A stretch of 39,512 nt of DNA. It comes from Prevotella sp. GTDB taxonomy: Bacteria; Bacteroidota; Bacteroidia; Bacteroidales; Bacteroidaceae. The stretch spans positions 1 through 39,512 of the forward strand of contig JAFWQE010000059.1 in NCBI GenBank assembly GCA_017509155.1. The letters are read 5' to 3'. Of this stretch, positions 25,152 through 33,726 are shown in pieces (position 1 is the stretch's first letter; each line of letters opens with the position of its first letter). The notes beneath the pieces are model-generated. The model did not search any database and had not been told where the DNA came from. It worked only from the letters and a program-made list of their open reading frames with translations. Position numbers and translations under genes: made by a program.

Positions 25152-25206
25152 AAGAATGAAGAATGAAGAACGAAGAATTAACGTATTTAATTGATAATTA
25201 TCAATT
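25152..25206. repeat. AAGAATG short tandem repeat plus 18-bp palindrome
   Basis: 25152-25179 repeats AAGAATG/GAAGAA words about four times. 25189-25206 is the perfect palindrome AATTGATAATTATCAATT. Both lie upstream of the lptD promoter. The palindrome could be an operator. Confidence 0.65.
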
Positions 25207-25225
25207 GGAAAAGCACGCAAACAGA

Positions 25226-25388
25226 ATTAGGAGTTGCAGGAGATATATTTAGGAGTTACAGGAGTTCAGGAGTTGCAGACGATACGTTTGTACGCGCTTT
25301 TATGCTAATCTGCGGATAAAACTATCGTCTGCAACTCCTGTAACTCCTGAACTCCTGTAACTCCCAAACATCTCCTGCAACTCCTAAT
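25226..25388. repeat. AGGAGTT-type inverted repeat element, copy 2 (longest)
   Basis: Left arm 25226-25284, loop 25285-25322, right arm 25323-25388. The arms match nearly perfectly from ATTAGGAGTTGCAGGAGAT inwards to GAGTTGCAGACGATA. The right arm has one additional ~9-base repeat unit, so the element grows and shrinks by unit slippage. Confidence 0.9.
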
Positions 25389-25414
25389 ATACCTACTAAA
25401 GCAGAGTCTTTTGT

Positions 25415-25441
25415 GTCCCCCTCGGGGGACGAGGGGGGGGG
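25415..25441. repeat. G/C-rich hairpin with G9 tract
   Basis: GTCCCC-CTCG-GGGGAC (25415-25430) followed by a run of nine G (25433-25441), nine bases past the GH2 stop. Related in style to the CCCTCCCTTGGGGAGGG repeats near 29.8 kb. Confidence 0.6.
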
Positions 25442-25449
25442 CCTACTCC

Positions 25450-28257
25450 TCACTTCAGCTTCGGCTTCAGCTCATCGGGCGACTCATTCGTAAACATATT
25501 GACCGGCGGTGACTGCTTTTCAAACAGGTCTGTTATGGTCTGCACGTCGAGACGGATGGCGGGCTTGAAGCGGTCGCCCTGCATATAGCTGAGAATGGAC
25601 TGCCGGAGCTGGCGCGCCACTACGCGATGACTGAGGTCGCTGTCTATGTCGATGGTCGTCATGAGCAGCTGCCCGTTCAGCACGTTGGCCTCAATCATCA
25701 GGCCCAGTTTCCTGCTGACGTGCCAGGTGTCTATGGGTTGTACGATGGGCTGATAGTCGGACGGGAAAGCCGAAAGGTTCATCACCTGCACGTTGTTCAC
25801 CAGTTCCCACCAGTTCAGGTTCTGCCAATCGTCGGTGGGAAACAGCGCAAACACGGGGTGGGTGTTCTGAATGTAGGAGCCTGTGGTGTGGGGCGGCCTC
25901 ATCTTAAACCAGCTGGTGTTCCAGAAAACAGGCAGGTATCGGTGCTTCACATCGCTACCATAGCGCACCTTGCCGGCAGCGGTGATGAGCACGCGGCCAC
26001 CATTCTGCAGCACCTGAATGGCCTTGGCGTCGAGCGTATCGGTGATGTGGACGTCCGTCTGTCGCTGAGTTATGGGTGGCGTTGATGGCATCTTTCGGGG
26101 ATACACCCAGAGAGTCCAGCTGTTGCTGATGTCGCGACCGTATGCCTCGGCTGCCTTCGGGTCCACCGAAATAGTGAGGCGCAGCTTCTTGGGCAGACCG
26201 TCGTTCAGCACCTGGATGAGTGGTATCTCGAGGGTGGCGAAGTCTTTCGTCTTGCCCAAGGGGATGGGCTGCGTGGAGAGGACTCCCTTTCGGCTAAAGG
26301 CATCTTGGGCAGACGCGTTTCCGAAGGCTGCAAGCTGATAGGTTGTCTCTGTCCTTTGGCTGCCGATGGGTTGTGTCCATGCGTTGTACATATCGACCGC
26401 GAGGCGCAGCGTGTCGCCCTCTTCATAGACAAAGCGCGGCAGACGGGCGAGCGGAACCACGGGAGCACAGAAGCTCATCCAGTCGTTCTCGGTGGGCGGA
26501 GCGGCTTTCTCCTGCCAGAAGACATTGAGCGGCCCCACAAGGGCGGCACCCTGTCCGCTGTAGTCGTTCAGCCCGAGCAGCTGGAATCCGGCGTAGTCTC
26601 TCGTGCGCAGGTTCCGCTCCATCTCATACTTGTAGGCCACGTCTTGCAGCTCGCGACTGGCGTGGAGGAAACGCTGGGCCTGTGTCTGCATGCCGTTGTC
26701 GCGCAGCAGGTCGCGGAATATTTCGAAGTTGCGGGCCTTGTAGGCACCAGTGTAGAGGGGCATTTCGCTGAAGTCGGGGAAGGCGCACCACTGACCTTGC
26801 TCATGGGCGATGATGGGCGTGCGGTTGGGAACGGTGTCCTTATAGTTGCGCGGAAAGTCTATCTGTGACTCGTAGTCGTCGTCGCTATGGGGGATATGAT
26901 GGTCCCAGTCGAGGCCTCGGGCACCGCCTTTCACGTGGTATTGCGACCCGTTGTCCCACGCCCAACCACCTCCTACCGACGCTCCGCAGTAGACACGCGA
27001 GGGGTCATACGCCTTCATCGTTGCCACAAAGTCGTTGCACCACGCCACCCAGTCGCCGGCGGGCTCATTGCCGGCTGCCATCATCACGAACGAGGGGTGA
27101 TGGCCGTAGGTGTCGACAATACGCTTGCACTCTTCCAACAGGTATTCATCGATGGACTGTCCGCGGCGCAGGCGCACACCGTGATTAGGCCACGACGGAC
27201 CTTCAGGCTGCAGATAGAAGCCCAGACGGTCGGCTGCTGCGAAGGCGGCCTCGGGGGGACAGTAGGAGTGGAACCTCATGTGGTTCAGCCCGTATTGTGC
27301 GCATTGGATGAAAATAGCCTTCCACGACTCCTCGTCGGTTGGCGGATAGCCCGTCAGGGGGAAGCAGCAGTTCTCTACCGTTCCGCGAAGCCAGATGGGA
27401 CGCTTGTTGAGCATGAACTGCCGGTCCTGTATGCTGATTTCGCGCAGGCCGAAAGTCACGGGAATGGTGTCGCCCTTGTAAACCACGTTGCGTGTATAAA
27501 GCATAGGGTTGAACTCGTCCCACAGCTGCGCATCGCTGCCGAGCGAGAAGTGGTATTCCTGCTCGTTGATGACGATGGTCACCTCTTTCTTTTCCACGTC
27601 GGAGTAGACGCGCTTGCGCCAGATGATGGGCTGGGCGCGCAGTTCCAGCCGGCCCACCACGCCGTTCCAGTTGCCCTGCGTCTGGTCGGTGACGCTGTGG
27701 GAGTCCTGCCCCACACAGACGTTCTCGATGCCATTATATATAAGTAAGGTGATGTCGTTGTCCTTGCCGAAGCGAACAAAGTCGGTCACGTCGTATTGGT
27801 GGGGAGTGCTGAGCGACATCTGGTGACCCACCTCGCGGCCGTTCACCAGCAGTGTGGTCTCTATGTGGGGACGCTCCAGGAAGAGGGTGACGCGACGGCG
27901 ACGCCAGGCCTTCGGAATGCGCACCGTGCGCTGATAGCAGGCGCGGCCCACGTAGTGTTTGTCGGGGGTGAGAAAGAAGGGGAACTTCATGTTTCCCGCC
28001 ACGCGGTATTTCGCCATGTAGGGGTTGAAGTAGTAGGACGAGTCGTAGAGGCTGCCCGTCCACGGCGTATGGACGTCCACGGCGTTGCCCTTGCCGTTGG
28101 TGAGCATGGAGCCTGGCAGATGGATGGTTTCTGTGGGAGAAGACGGACCGCGGTCGGACATGGTGGCGAAAGTCCACTGGCCGCTCAGGTCGATGACCGT
28201 CTGGGCCGACAGCGCCCAGCTCATCAGGAGGAAGAGGGAAAGGATGGTTTTTCTCAT
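25450..28257 (-). CDS. Glycoside hydrolase family 2 exo-glycosidase, secreted
   Basis: 935 residues from ATG 28257, which gives a clean signal peptide (about 1-19, WALSAQ). The longer open frame upstream is antisense noise over the HD gene. Sugar-binding jelly-roll (about 25-215), a very short Ig-like segment (about 215-255), then the TIM barrel: the acid/base Glu in AAGNEPAGDW (about 397) and the likely nucleophile Glu in IIAHEQGQWCAFPDF (about 486). The C-terminal beta domains end with a ThuA/GATase-like region (GGRVLITAAGKVRYG). It is GH2 by motifs, but beta-galactosidase, glucuronidase or another specificity cannot be assigned. The HD gene lies 37 bases upstream. Confidence 0.9.
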   Translation of the reverse strand: MRKTILSLFLLMSWALSAQTVIDLSGQWTFATMSDRGPSSPTETIHLPGSMLTNGKGNAVDVHTPWTGSLYDSSYYFNPYMAKYRVAGNMKFPFFLTPDKHYVGRACYQRTVRIPKAWRRRRVTLFLERPHIETTLLVNGREVGHQMSLSTPHQYDVTDFVRFGKDNDITLLIYNGIENVCVGQDSHSVTDQTQGNWNGVVGRLELRAQPIIWRKRVYSDVEKKEVTIVINEQEYHFSLGSDAQLWDEFNPMLYTRNVVYKGDTIPVTFGLREISIQDRQFMLNKRPIWLRGTVENCCFPLTGYPPTDEESWKAIFIQCAQYGLNHMRFHSYCPPEAAFAAADRLGFYLQPEGPSWPNHGVRLRRGQSIDEYLLEECKRIVDTYGHHPSFVMMAAGNEPAGDWVAWCNDFVATMKAYDPSRVYCGASVGGGWAWDNGSQYHVKGGARGLDWDHHIPHSDDDYESQIDFPRNYKDTVPNRTPIIAHEQGQWCAFPDFSEMPLYTGAYKARNFEIFRDLLRDNGMQTQAQRFLHASRELQDVAYKYEMERNLRTRDYAGFQLLGLNDYSGQGAALVGPLNVFWQEKAAPPTENDWMSFCAPVVPLARLPRFVYEEGDTLRLAVDMYNAWTQPIGSQRTETTYQLAAFGNASAQDAFSRKGVLSTQPIPLGKTKDFATLEIPLIQVLNDGLPKKLRLTISVDPKAAEAYGRDISNSWTLWVYPRKMPSTPPITQRQTDVHITDTLDAKAIQVLQNGGRVLITAAGKVRYGSDVKHRYLPVFWNTSWFKMRPPHTTGSYIQNTHPVFALFPTDDWQNLNWWELVNNVQVMNLSAFPSDYQPIVQPIDTWHVSRKLGLMIEANVLNGQLLMTTIDIDSDLSHRVVARQLRQSILSYMQGDRFKPAIRLDVQTITDLFEKQSPPVNMFTNESPDELKPKLK

Positions 28258-28294
28258 TGCGTAGCGTTTGTTTCTAAGGGTTTGTCGTGGGAGC

Positions 28295-28846
28295 TCAGCT
28301 GTCAGTGCCTTCAAAGGCCCTGTGCCACTCGCGGAAGCGCTCCAGACCGGCCTCGCCAAACTTGGCCAGACTGCGCTCCGCCTGCTCGTAGGTCTTTTCC
28401 TGGTCGGGACGGGTCTTCGAAAAGAACTTGTCGGCATAGCAGATGAGTTTCTCCTCCATGGTCTCGGGCAGGAACGACTGGTGCGGAAGCGGGAGGTTCT
28501 GGCTGACGATGTCGTCGAGCGAGAGTCCGGCTCCGGTGTGGCGTTCACACACACGGGCGTGGCGCGGATAGCCTTCGGCGCGCAGCAGCTCGGCGCCCTC
28601 GCGGCCATGACAGATATAGGGCTCGGTGCCGAAACACGATATGCCGGGAGCATCGCAGCGGAAAATGCCGATGTCGTGGAGCATGGCGGCCTCCTCCAGG
28701 AAGCACAGGTCGAGGGACAGTTCGGGGTGGCGGCGCGCTATGAGCAGGGCCTTGTCGGCCACGGCACGGCTGTGGGTGAGAAGGATGCTGCGCAGCTCGT
28801 TGTCGTCGGGGTAGTATTTGTCGATGATGCCTTGGTAATTCATTGG
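28295..28846 (-). CDS. HD-domain phosphohydrolase
   Basis: 183 residues from ATG 28846 (MNYQGIIDKYYPDD). Metal-site residues in order: His in THSRAVADKAL, the HD pair in AAMLHDIGIFRC, His in CERHTGAG, and Asp in ICYADKFFSKT. This is the HDIG-type small hydrolase family, with nucleotide or phosphate-ester substrates, unassigned. The frame extends upstream to 29209 over the LytTR gene, but that part has no domain. It precedes the GH2 gene by 37 bases and follows the regulator gene by 38. Confidence 0.87.
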   Translation of the reverse strand, partial: PMNYQGIIDKYYPDDNELRSILLTHSRAVADKALLIARRHPELSLDLCFLEEAAMLHDIGIFRCDAPGISCFGTEPYICHGREGAELLRAEGYPRHARVCERHTGAGLSLDDIVSQNLPLPHQSFLPETMEEKLICYADKFFSKTRPDQEKTYEQAERSLAKFGEAGLERFREWHRAFEGTDS

Positions 28847-28884
28847 GGGTATAAGGTTATGGATGGTGGATAATGGCAGAGAGG

Positions 28885-29676
28885 CTATTTGCCGAAAGTG
28901 CGGGCACTGAGGAAGCGATGGAAGGCTTCGGCGTAGGCTTCGGTGACGTGTATCACCTCCTCGCCTATGTAGATGCAGTCGTTGCGGTCCACTTTCCTGA
29001 TGTGGTCGAGGGCAATAATGTAGCTGCGATGTACTCGCAGGAAACGGTCGGCGGGCAGCATGTCCTCCACCGACTTCATGGTGAGGTGGGTGATGAGCGG
29101 CCTCCGCTCGCCTTCCAGATAGAACATCACGTAGTCCTTCATGCCGCTCACATAGAGGATGCTTGCGAAAGGCAGCTGGCGCAGTTCGCCGTCGACACGG
29201 ATGAAACACGACGAGGACAACGGCCCACGGCCATGCCCTCCCTGTCCGCCTTCAGCGGAAGACAGCAAGCTGTCTGCAACGGCTGGCCCTCCATCGGGGA
29301 GCGTTGGAGGAACTGCCGCTGCTCTCCTTTTCCGCACTTTCTCCACAGCCATGAGGAACTTGTTGTAGCGAATGGGCTTCAGAAGAAAGTCCACAGCGCT
29401 CACCTCGTAGCTTTCGAAGGCATACTCCTTGAAGGCGGTGGTGAAGACGATGCTCGTTTCTTCGGGCACGATGTGGGCCAGGTCCATGCCGTTGAGGTCG
29501 GGCATCTGTATGTCGAGAAACACGATGTCGGGCTTTTTCTCGCGAATGGCCTCCACGGCCTCTACGCTGTCGGTGAACGAGGCGAGCAGTTCAAGACCGC
29601 TGGTGCGGCCAACGAAGGTCTCAAGCAGGCTGACTGCCAGCGGTTCGTCGTCTACTATGATGCAGGTAAGTGACAT
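28885..29676 (-). CDS. LytTR-family response regulator
   Basis: 263 residues. Receiver domain 1-118 with acidic pocket D9-D10, phospho-acceptor D55 (FLDIQMPDLNG), Thr in VFTTAF and Lys in FLLKPI. An unusually long Gly/Pro/Ser-rich linker (about 120-160), then the LytTR DNA-binding domain (RQLPFASILYVSGMKDYVMF; FLRVHRSYIIALDHIRKV). It is the natural partner of the LytS-type kinase at 29899-30936, though 222 bases of repeat-containing spacer separate them. No promoter box was found in that spacer, so read-through from the kinase is likely. Targets unknown. Confidence 0.93.
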   Translation of the reverse strand: MSLTCIIVDDEPLAVSLLETFVGRTSGLELLASFTDSVEAVEAIREKKPDIVFLDIQMPDLNGMDLAHIVPEETSIVFTTAFKEYAFESYEVSAVDFLLKPIRYNKFLMAVEKVRKRRAAAVPPTLPDGGPAVADSLLSSAEGGQGGHGRGPLSSSCFIRVDGELRQLPFASILYVSGMKDYVMFYLEGERRPLITHLTMKSVEDMLPADRFLRVHRSYIIALDHIRKVDRNDCIYIGEEVIHVTEAYAEAFHRFLSARTFGK

Positions 29677-29786
29677 ATTATTGTGGCACCGGGTGCCTTG
29701 ATGGTTATATAATGACTGATAATTATTTGAAGTTTCGGTCGTTCTAAACTCTATGGAGTTTGGGAGTTTAGAAGCTTAGGAGTACT

Positions 29787-29898
29787 CTGCAGACCCCCTC
29801 CCTTGGGGAGGGGCAGGGGTGGGTTCCACGTCCTCCGCTTCCTTTTCTCACCCTTCTGCAAACCCCTCCCTTGGGGAGGGGCAGGGGTGGGTTCCACG
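29787..29898. repeat. Two direct copies of a CCCTCCCTTGGGGAGGG hairpin repeat
   Basis: 29787-29830 and 29856-29898 are near-identical 43-44-base copies. Each carries the palindrome CCCTCCCTTGGGGAGGG followed by GCAGGGGTGGGTTCCACG. The second touches the kinase stop codon. Just before them, 29752-29786 has degenerate GGAGTTTGGGAGTTTAGAAG words like the AGGAGTT elements. Confidence 0.85.
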
Positions 29899-30936
29899 CT
29901 ACGCACTCTGAACAATCTTGATGTGCGAGTTAAAGGTCTGCCCGTCCTCGCTCGGTCCGTATTCCCAGGTGTAGCGGCCTGGATAAAGCAGGTCGAGGCG
30001 ACGGCGCGTGTTCTCGAGCCCGATGCCCGAACCGCTGCGGTCGGCATCGGTCTTGGGGAAGTTGGTATTGGTGCAGTCGAAGACCAAGGCGTCGCCATCC
30101 TGCCCCACACTGATGTCGATGAACGACGGACGGTTGGTGCTCGTGCCGTGCTTGAACGCGTTCTCGATGATGGAAATGAAGAGCAACGGCGCCACCTGAC
30201 GGTTGGCATCTTCAATGTGTTCCCAGTAGTTCACCTCGGTCTTGTTGTTGCAGCGCAGCCGCATCAGCTCAATATAGTTGCGCATGAACTCCACCTCGCC
30301 GCCTACTGGCACTTGCTCTTTGTTGGTCTCATACATGGCGTAGCGCAGCAGGTCGCTCAGTTGGGCTATGGCATCCTGGGCCTTGTCGGGGTCTATCTGG
30401 GTGAGACTCGAGATGTTGTTCAGCGTGTTGAACAGGAAATGGGGATTGATCTGGTTCTTCAGCCAGGCCAGCTCGGCCTCGGTGCGCTTGGCCTGCTCCT
30501 CGCGCAACTGCTGGCGCAGCCGGTTGGTGCGGATGAAATGGCGAAGGGCAATGGGCGCGGCTATCATGGCAAGGTTGAGCAACATGTAGACAAACAGGCC
30601 GGTATACATGTTGAGCTTTGCAAAATAGGGCAGGTCGTGGGTGAACGTTGGCAGGAACACCAGGCCGAAGTTGAGCCCGCCCACCAACACAAGATTGGCC
30701 AGCAAGAACCACACATAGCGCTTGCGGAAGAACAAGTGGTGGAGCAGGTAGAAGTTGACAAAGTAGATGACGATCGGCGACTGCAGCATGTAGCCCGACG
30801 TGAATGCCGTGGCGCGCACGTCGTCCCAGCTATGGGTGCTCACCAGCGCCGTCAGTGCTGGAAACAGCAGAATGACCAGCCAAACGGCCACCTGAACCAG
30901 CAACAAAAGCCAGTCTTTTCGTTCTATTTTCTTCAT
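29899..30936 (-). CDS. LytS-type sensor histidine kinase
   Basis: 345 residues from ATG 30936. Four hydrophobic segments in the first ~130, a short coiled linker, then the His_kinase (PF06580) motif WLKNQINPHFLFNTLNNISS, with the phospho-accepting His near 167, and an HATPase region with IENAFKHG (N box) and SGSGIGLENTRRRL (G box). There is no extracellular sensor domain, so signal input is probably through the membrane helices. A GTG start at 30969 is possible in frame, but a perfect promoter (30942-30972) covers that segment, so the 30936 ATG is preferred and the message would be nearly leaderless. Confidence 0.92.
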   Translation of the reverse strand: MKKIERKDWLLLLVQVAVWLVILLFPALTALVSTHSWDDVRATAFTSGYMLQSPIVIYFVNFYLLHHLFFRKRYVWFLLANLVLVGGLNFGLVFLPTFTHDLPYFAKLNMYTGLFVYMLLNLAMIAAPIALRHFIRTNRLRQQLREEQAKRTEAELAWLKNQINPHFLFNTLNNISSLTQIDPDKAQDAIAQLSDLLRYAMYETNKEQVPVGGEVEFMRNYIELMRLRCNNKTEVNYWEHIEDANRQVAPLLFISIIENAFKHGTSTNRPSFIDISVGQDGDALVFDCTNTNFPKTDADRSGSGIGLENTRRRLDLLYPGRYTWEYGPSEDGQTFNSHIKIVQSA

Positions 30937-30941
30937 TGTTG

Positions 30942-30972
30942 CAAATTTACATCTTATTTTTGAAACCACAAA
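30942..30972 (-). promoter_or_regulatory. Consensus promoter of the kinase-regulator pair
   Basis: Minus strand TTTG (30969-30972), 19 bases, TAAATTTG (30942-30949). Only five bases (CAACA) separate the box from ATG 30936. Confidence 0.85.
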
Positions 30973-30973
30973 A

Positions 30974-31004
30974 TCTCTCCCGCATTATCTCAACGCGGGA
31001 GAGA
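30974..31004 (-). terminator. Terminator of the receptor gene
   Basis: TCTCTCCCGC (minus, 30995-31004) pairs perfectly with GCGGGAGAGA (30974-30983) over 10 bp, followed on the minus strand by TTTTGTGG. On the plus strand the hairpin is followed by AAAAAA. Confidence 0.75.
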
Positions 31005-31079
31005 AAAAACTTAAGTATGATCGGAATATTCACTTCTGAGGTTGCTTTCGCGCGCTGCTACAGGGGTCTGGCCTTTCGC

Positions 31080-33542
31080 TTACTGCTGCTGCATGCCCGA
31101 GCCCACGCTGTTGAGCATCTCACCCTGCGACTGCTGCTCGATGTAGTCGTTCTGGATTCGGTTCTGATGCTGGCGCATCTGGCGCTTGGTGTTTCCGAAA
31201 CTGTAGCTCACGCTGAAGGTAATGCCGCTCATGGGAACCTTAATGGTCTGATGGCTCAGGAAGTTGTTGCCGTTGTTGTAGCTCTCCATCTTCAGGTTGC
31301 CGCCTTCCGAAAGGCCGACCATGCCTTGCAGGCTGAGGCTGAGCTTGTCGTCGAAGAAGGTCTTCGAGAGACTTGCCGTGAGCATGTTGAAACCGCTGGT
31401 CCAGCCCTGCAGCGAGTAGCTCTTCGACGAGTTGATGAGGTAACCGCCGAGCTTCAGGTCCCAGGGAAGGGTCTGCTGAAGTCCCACCATGGTGTTATAC
31501 TGCCAGCCGCCGTTGTCGATGTTGAGGGCCTTGCTGCTCATGTCGATGTAGTTGATGGCGCCGTTGAGCATGATGCGCGTCTTGGGGAACATCAGCCAGT
31601 TGGCAAAGGCGCTCAGACCGGTCTGGTGGCGGCTGGCCATGTTGCCGTAGGTGGTGTTCAGCAGCGAACCGTCGTAGAAGCTGTACTGCTCGATGGCGTT
31701 GTCGGTGAAATTGTGATGCAGATTCAGGTTGAGCATCAGCTTTGTCGAGTAAAGGTTGTAGACAAGGGCGATGTTATGGCTCTTCTCCACGTCGAGGTTG
31801 GTGTTGCCATACGACAGCGAGTTGGGGTCGGACTGGTTGACATAGGGGTTCAGATAGGTGATGCCGGGGCGCGAGATGCGCATGTTGTAGGTCAGACCGA
31901 TGTTGCTGGTCGGGGCCAGACTGTAGGAGAGGCTGGCGGCGGGCACCAGTGATCCGTAGTTCACGCTGAAGTCGGAGCCCTGGCCCAGGCGGTATTCCAC
32001 GTCCTGCCAGGTGTGCTCGTAGCGAAGGCCGGCCTTGGCGGAGAGACTGCCCCAGCGGTTCTCGAGCTCGGCATAGCCAGCCAGCACGGTGTTCTTGTAT
32101 GTATAGTCCATGCTGCCGTTGACGTCATACTGGCCACCGAAATAGTAGGTAGCGTCCGACGTGGCGTTGCGCATCATGAGCTTCGAGCCCAGATTGAGGG
32201 TGCGACCGGTGCCGAGGGGCATGGTGTAGTCGGCCTGGAAGGTGTGGTCGGTGGTGTGTTCCTTGTTGTCGCTGGTGCGGTCGGTGAGGTCGATGCTCGA
32301 TGCCACACCGTCCTGGAAGTTGTTCTCCTGCTCGGTCTTCATCGGACTGTAGCTGAGCTGATAGGTGAGAACGAGGCTCTGGGTGCGCTCCTTGTTGAAG
32401 AACCGCTGATAGTCTACGGTGCCGCTGAACGACGTGCGCTTGTTGCGCATCAGCATATCGGTGGTGTAGGAAAAGCCGTTACCATAGGCGCCGCCCTGCT
32501 GGGTGGTGGTCACCCGGCCGGTGTTCTTCATGTTCATGCTTGTCAATGAGAGGGTCATATTGATGCTGCTTTTGTCGTCGATGTCATAGCCCAGACCCAC
32601 GTTGCCCATCGTGAAGGGCAGCTTCACACTGGTAGAGGTGGTGGACAGAATGGTACCGGTGCCGTTCTGCTGTTCCATCTCCACGTCGGTGCTTCCGGGC
32701 TTCGAATAGTTCTCCATCACGTTGGCACTGTAGGAGAACTTGCCCTGCTGGCCGCTTACGAAGGCTCCGGCACCCAGACTGCGGTTGCCCACTGAGGCGC
32801 GCAGCGTGCCGGTGTAGCCGTTGAGACTCTGCGGGGCCATCGGGTTCTGCTTGTTCATCACGATGTTGAGCACGCCACCGGCGCCCTCGGCATCGTACTT
32901 CGCACCGGGGTTGGTCACCACTTCGATGTTCTGCACCATGCTGGCGGGCATGCTCTTGAAAACCATCGAGGGGTTGCTCTGGAACATGACGTTGGGCTTG
33001 CCGTCGACATATATCTTGAACGACGACGAGCCGTTCACCGAGATATTGTCCTGTCCGTCGACGGTCACCATGGGCACCTTGCGCAACATGTCGAGCACGG
33101 TGGCGGCCTTGGCGTCGGCATCCTCGGCCACGTTGTAGGTCATCTTGTCTACCTCCATCTTCACGAGAGGCTTCTGGGCCACCACTTCCACGGCTTCCAG
33201 CTGCTTCGAACTGTCGCTGATATAGATGGTGTCGAGGTCGACCACAGGCTGCTCTCCCAGCGTGATGGCTTTCTTCACATCTTCCTTGCCTACGCTGCTG
33301 AACACGATGTCGAACTGGCCCTTGCCGTTGACATCGCTGCTGAACTGGCCTTCGTCGCCCGTAAGGAACATGGCGACGGCGTTCTGGCTTTGTCCCTGAT
33401 GAAACACCCTAACGGTGGCAAAGGGCTCACCCTCGCCCGTGATCTTGTCCACTAACACGCCCTTCACGGTGGTGGTCTGGGCTACTGCTGCTGACGTCAG
33501 CATGGTCAGCAATGCTACGAATAGTACTCTTGCTCTTTTCAT
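31080..33542 (-). CDS. Outer-membrane beta-barrel receptor (TonB-dependent-type, OMP_b-brl_3)
   Basis: 820 residues from ATG 33542 (MKRARVLFVALLTMLTSAAV, a signal peptide). A carboxypeptidase-regulatory-like domain (about 22-100: KGVLVDKITGEGEPFATVRV) is followed by a plug domain (about 120-225: VLDMLRKVPMVTVDGQDNIS, IYVDGKP, IEVVTNPGAKYDAEGAGGVL) and a long barrel (about 240-800). The C terminus is Gln-rich (SVGSGMQQQ) rather than ending in an aromatic. This family resembles SusC/TonB receptors but often lacks a SusD partner, and none is here. The ligand is unknown. It has its own promoter and terminator and lies upstream of the LytS/LytTR pair. Confidence 0.88.
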   Translation of the reverse strand: MKRARVLFVALLTMLTSAAVAQTTTVKGVLVDKITGEGEPFATVRVFHQGQSQNAVAMFLTGDEGQFSSDVNGKGQFDIVFSSVGKEDVKKAITLGEQPVVDLDTIYISDSSKQLEAVEVVAQKPLVKMEVDKMTYNVAEDADAKAATVLDMLRKVPMVTVDGQDNISVNGSSSFKIYVDGKPNVMFQSNPSMVFKSMPASMVQNIEVVTNPGAKYDAEGAGGVLNIVMNKQNPMAPQSLNGYTGTLRASVGNRSLGAGAFVSGQQGKFSYSANVMENYSKPGSTDVEMEQQNGTGTILSTTSTSVKLPFTMGNVGLGYDIDDKSSINMTLSLTSMNMKNTGRVTTTQQGGAYGNGFSYTTDMLMRNKRTSFSGTVDYQRFFNKERTQSLVLTYQLSYSPMKTEQENNFQDGVASSIDLTDRTSDNKEHTTDHTFQADYTMPLGTGRTLNLGSKLMMRNATSDATYYFGGQYDVNGSMDYTYKNTVLAGYAELENRWGSLSAKAGLRYEHTWQDVEYRLGQGSDFSVNYGSLVPAASLSYSLAPTSNIGLTYNMRISRPGITYLNPYVNQSDPNSLSYGNTNLDVEKSHNIALVYNLYSTKLMLNLNLHHNFTDNAIEQYSFYDGSLLNTTYGNMASRHQTGLSAFANWLMFPKTRIMLNGAINYIDMSSKALNIDNGGWQYNTMVGLQQTLPWDLKLGGYLINSSKSYSLQGWTSGFNMLTASLSKTFFDDKLSLSLQGMVGLSEGGNLKMESYNNGNNFLSHQTIKVPMSGITFSVSYSFGNTKRQMRQHQNRIQNDYIEQQSQGEMLNSVGSGMQQQ

Positions 33543-33620
33543 ATCTTTAATCGGTTTTGTTATTCTTTTCTTTGTCGTTACCAATTATTGGTGCTCAGGG
33601 GCACCGTTTTGTTTTCGATG

Positions 33621-33651
33621 CAAAAGTACATTGTTTATTGTGCCACGCCAA
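33621..33651 (-). promoter_or_regulatory. Promoter of the receptor gene
   Basis: Minus strand TTGG (33648-33651), 19 bases, TACTTTTG (33621-33628). The ~75-nt leader contains a small hairpin, GGTGC/GCACC, near 33590-33606. Confidence 0.75.
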
Positions 33652-33726
33652 GAACCTTTCGACGACTTGCCGATTTTTCTTCGACGAATCATTTTTCTTC
33701 ATGACCCATTTCGACGGTTTCCGCAG

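Noticed and set aside
28258-28653. N-terminal extension of the GH2 frame
   Set aside because: Overlaps the HD gene and hides the signal peptide that begins at ATG 28257.
28847-29209. N-terminal extension of the HD-domain frame
   Set aside because: Overlaps the response regulator; the HD fold is complete from ATG 28846.
31080-33542. SusC/SusD polysaccharide utilisation locus
   Set aside because: No SusD gene nearby, and the barrel type is OMP_b-brl_3-like; GH9 and GH2 are in separate transcription units.
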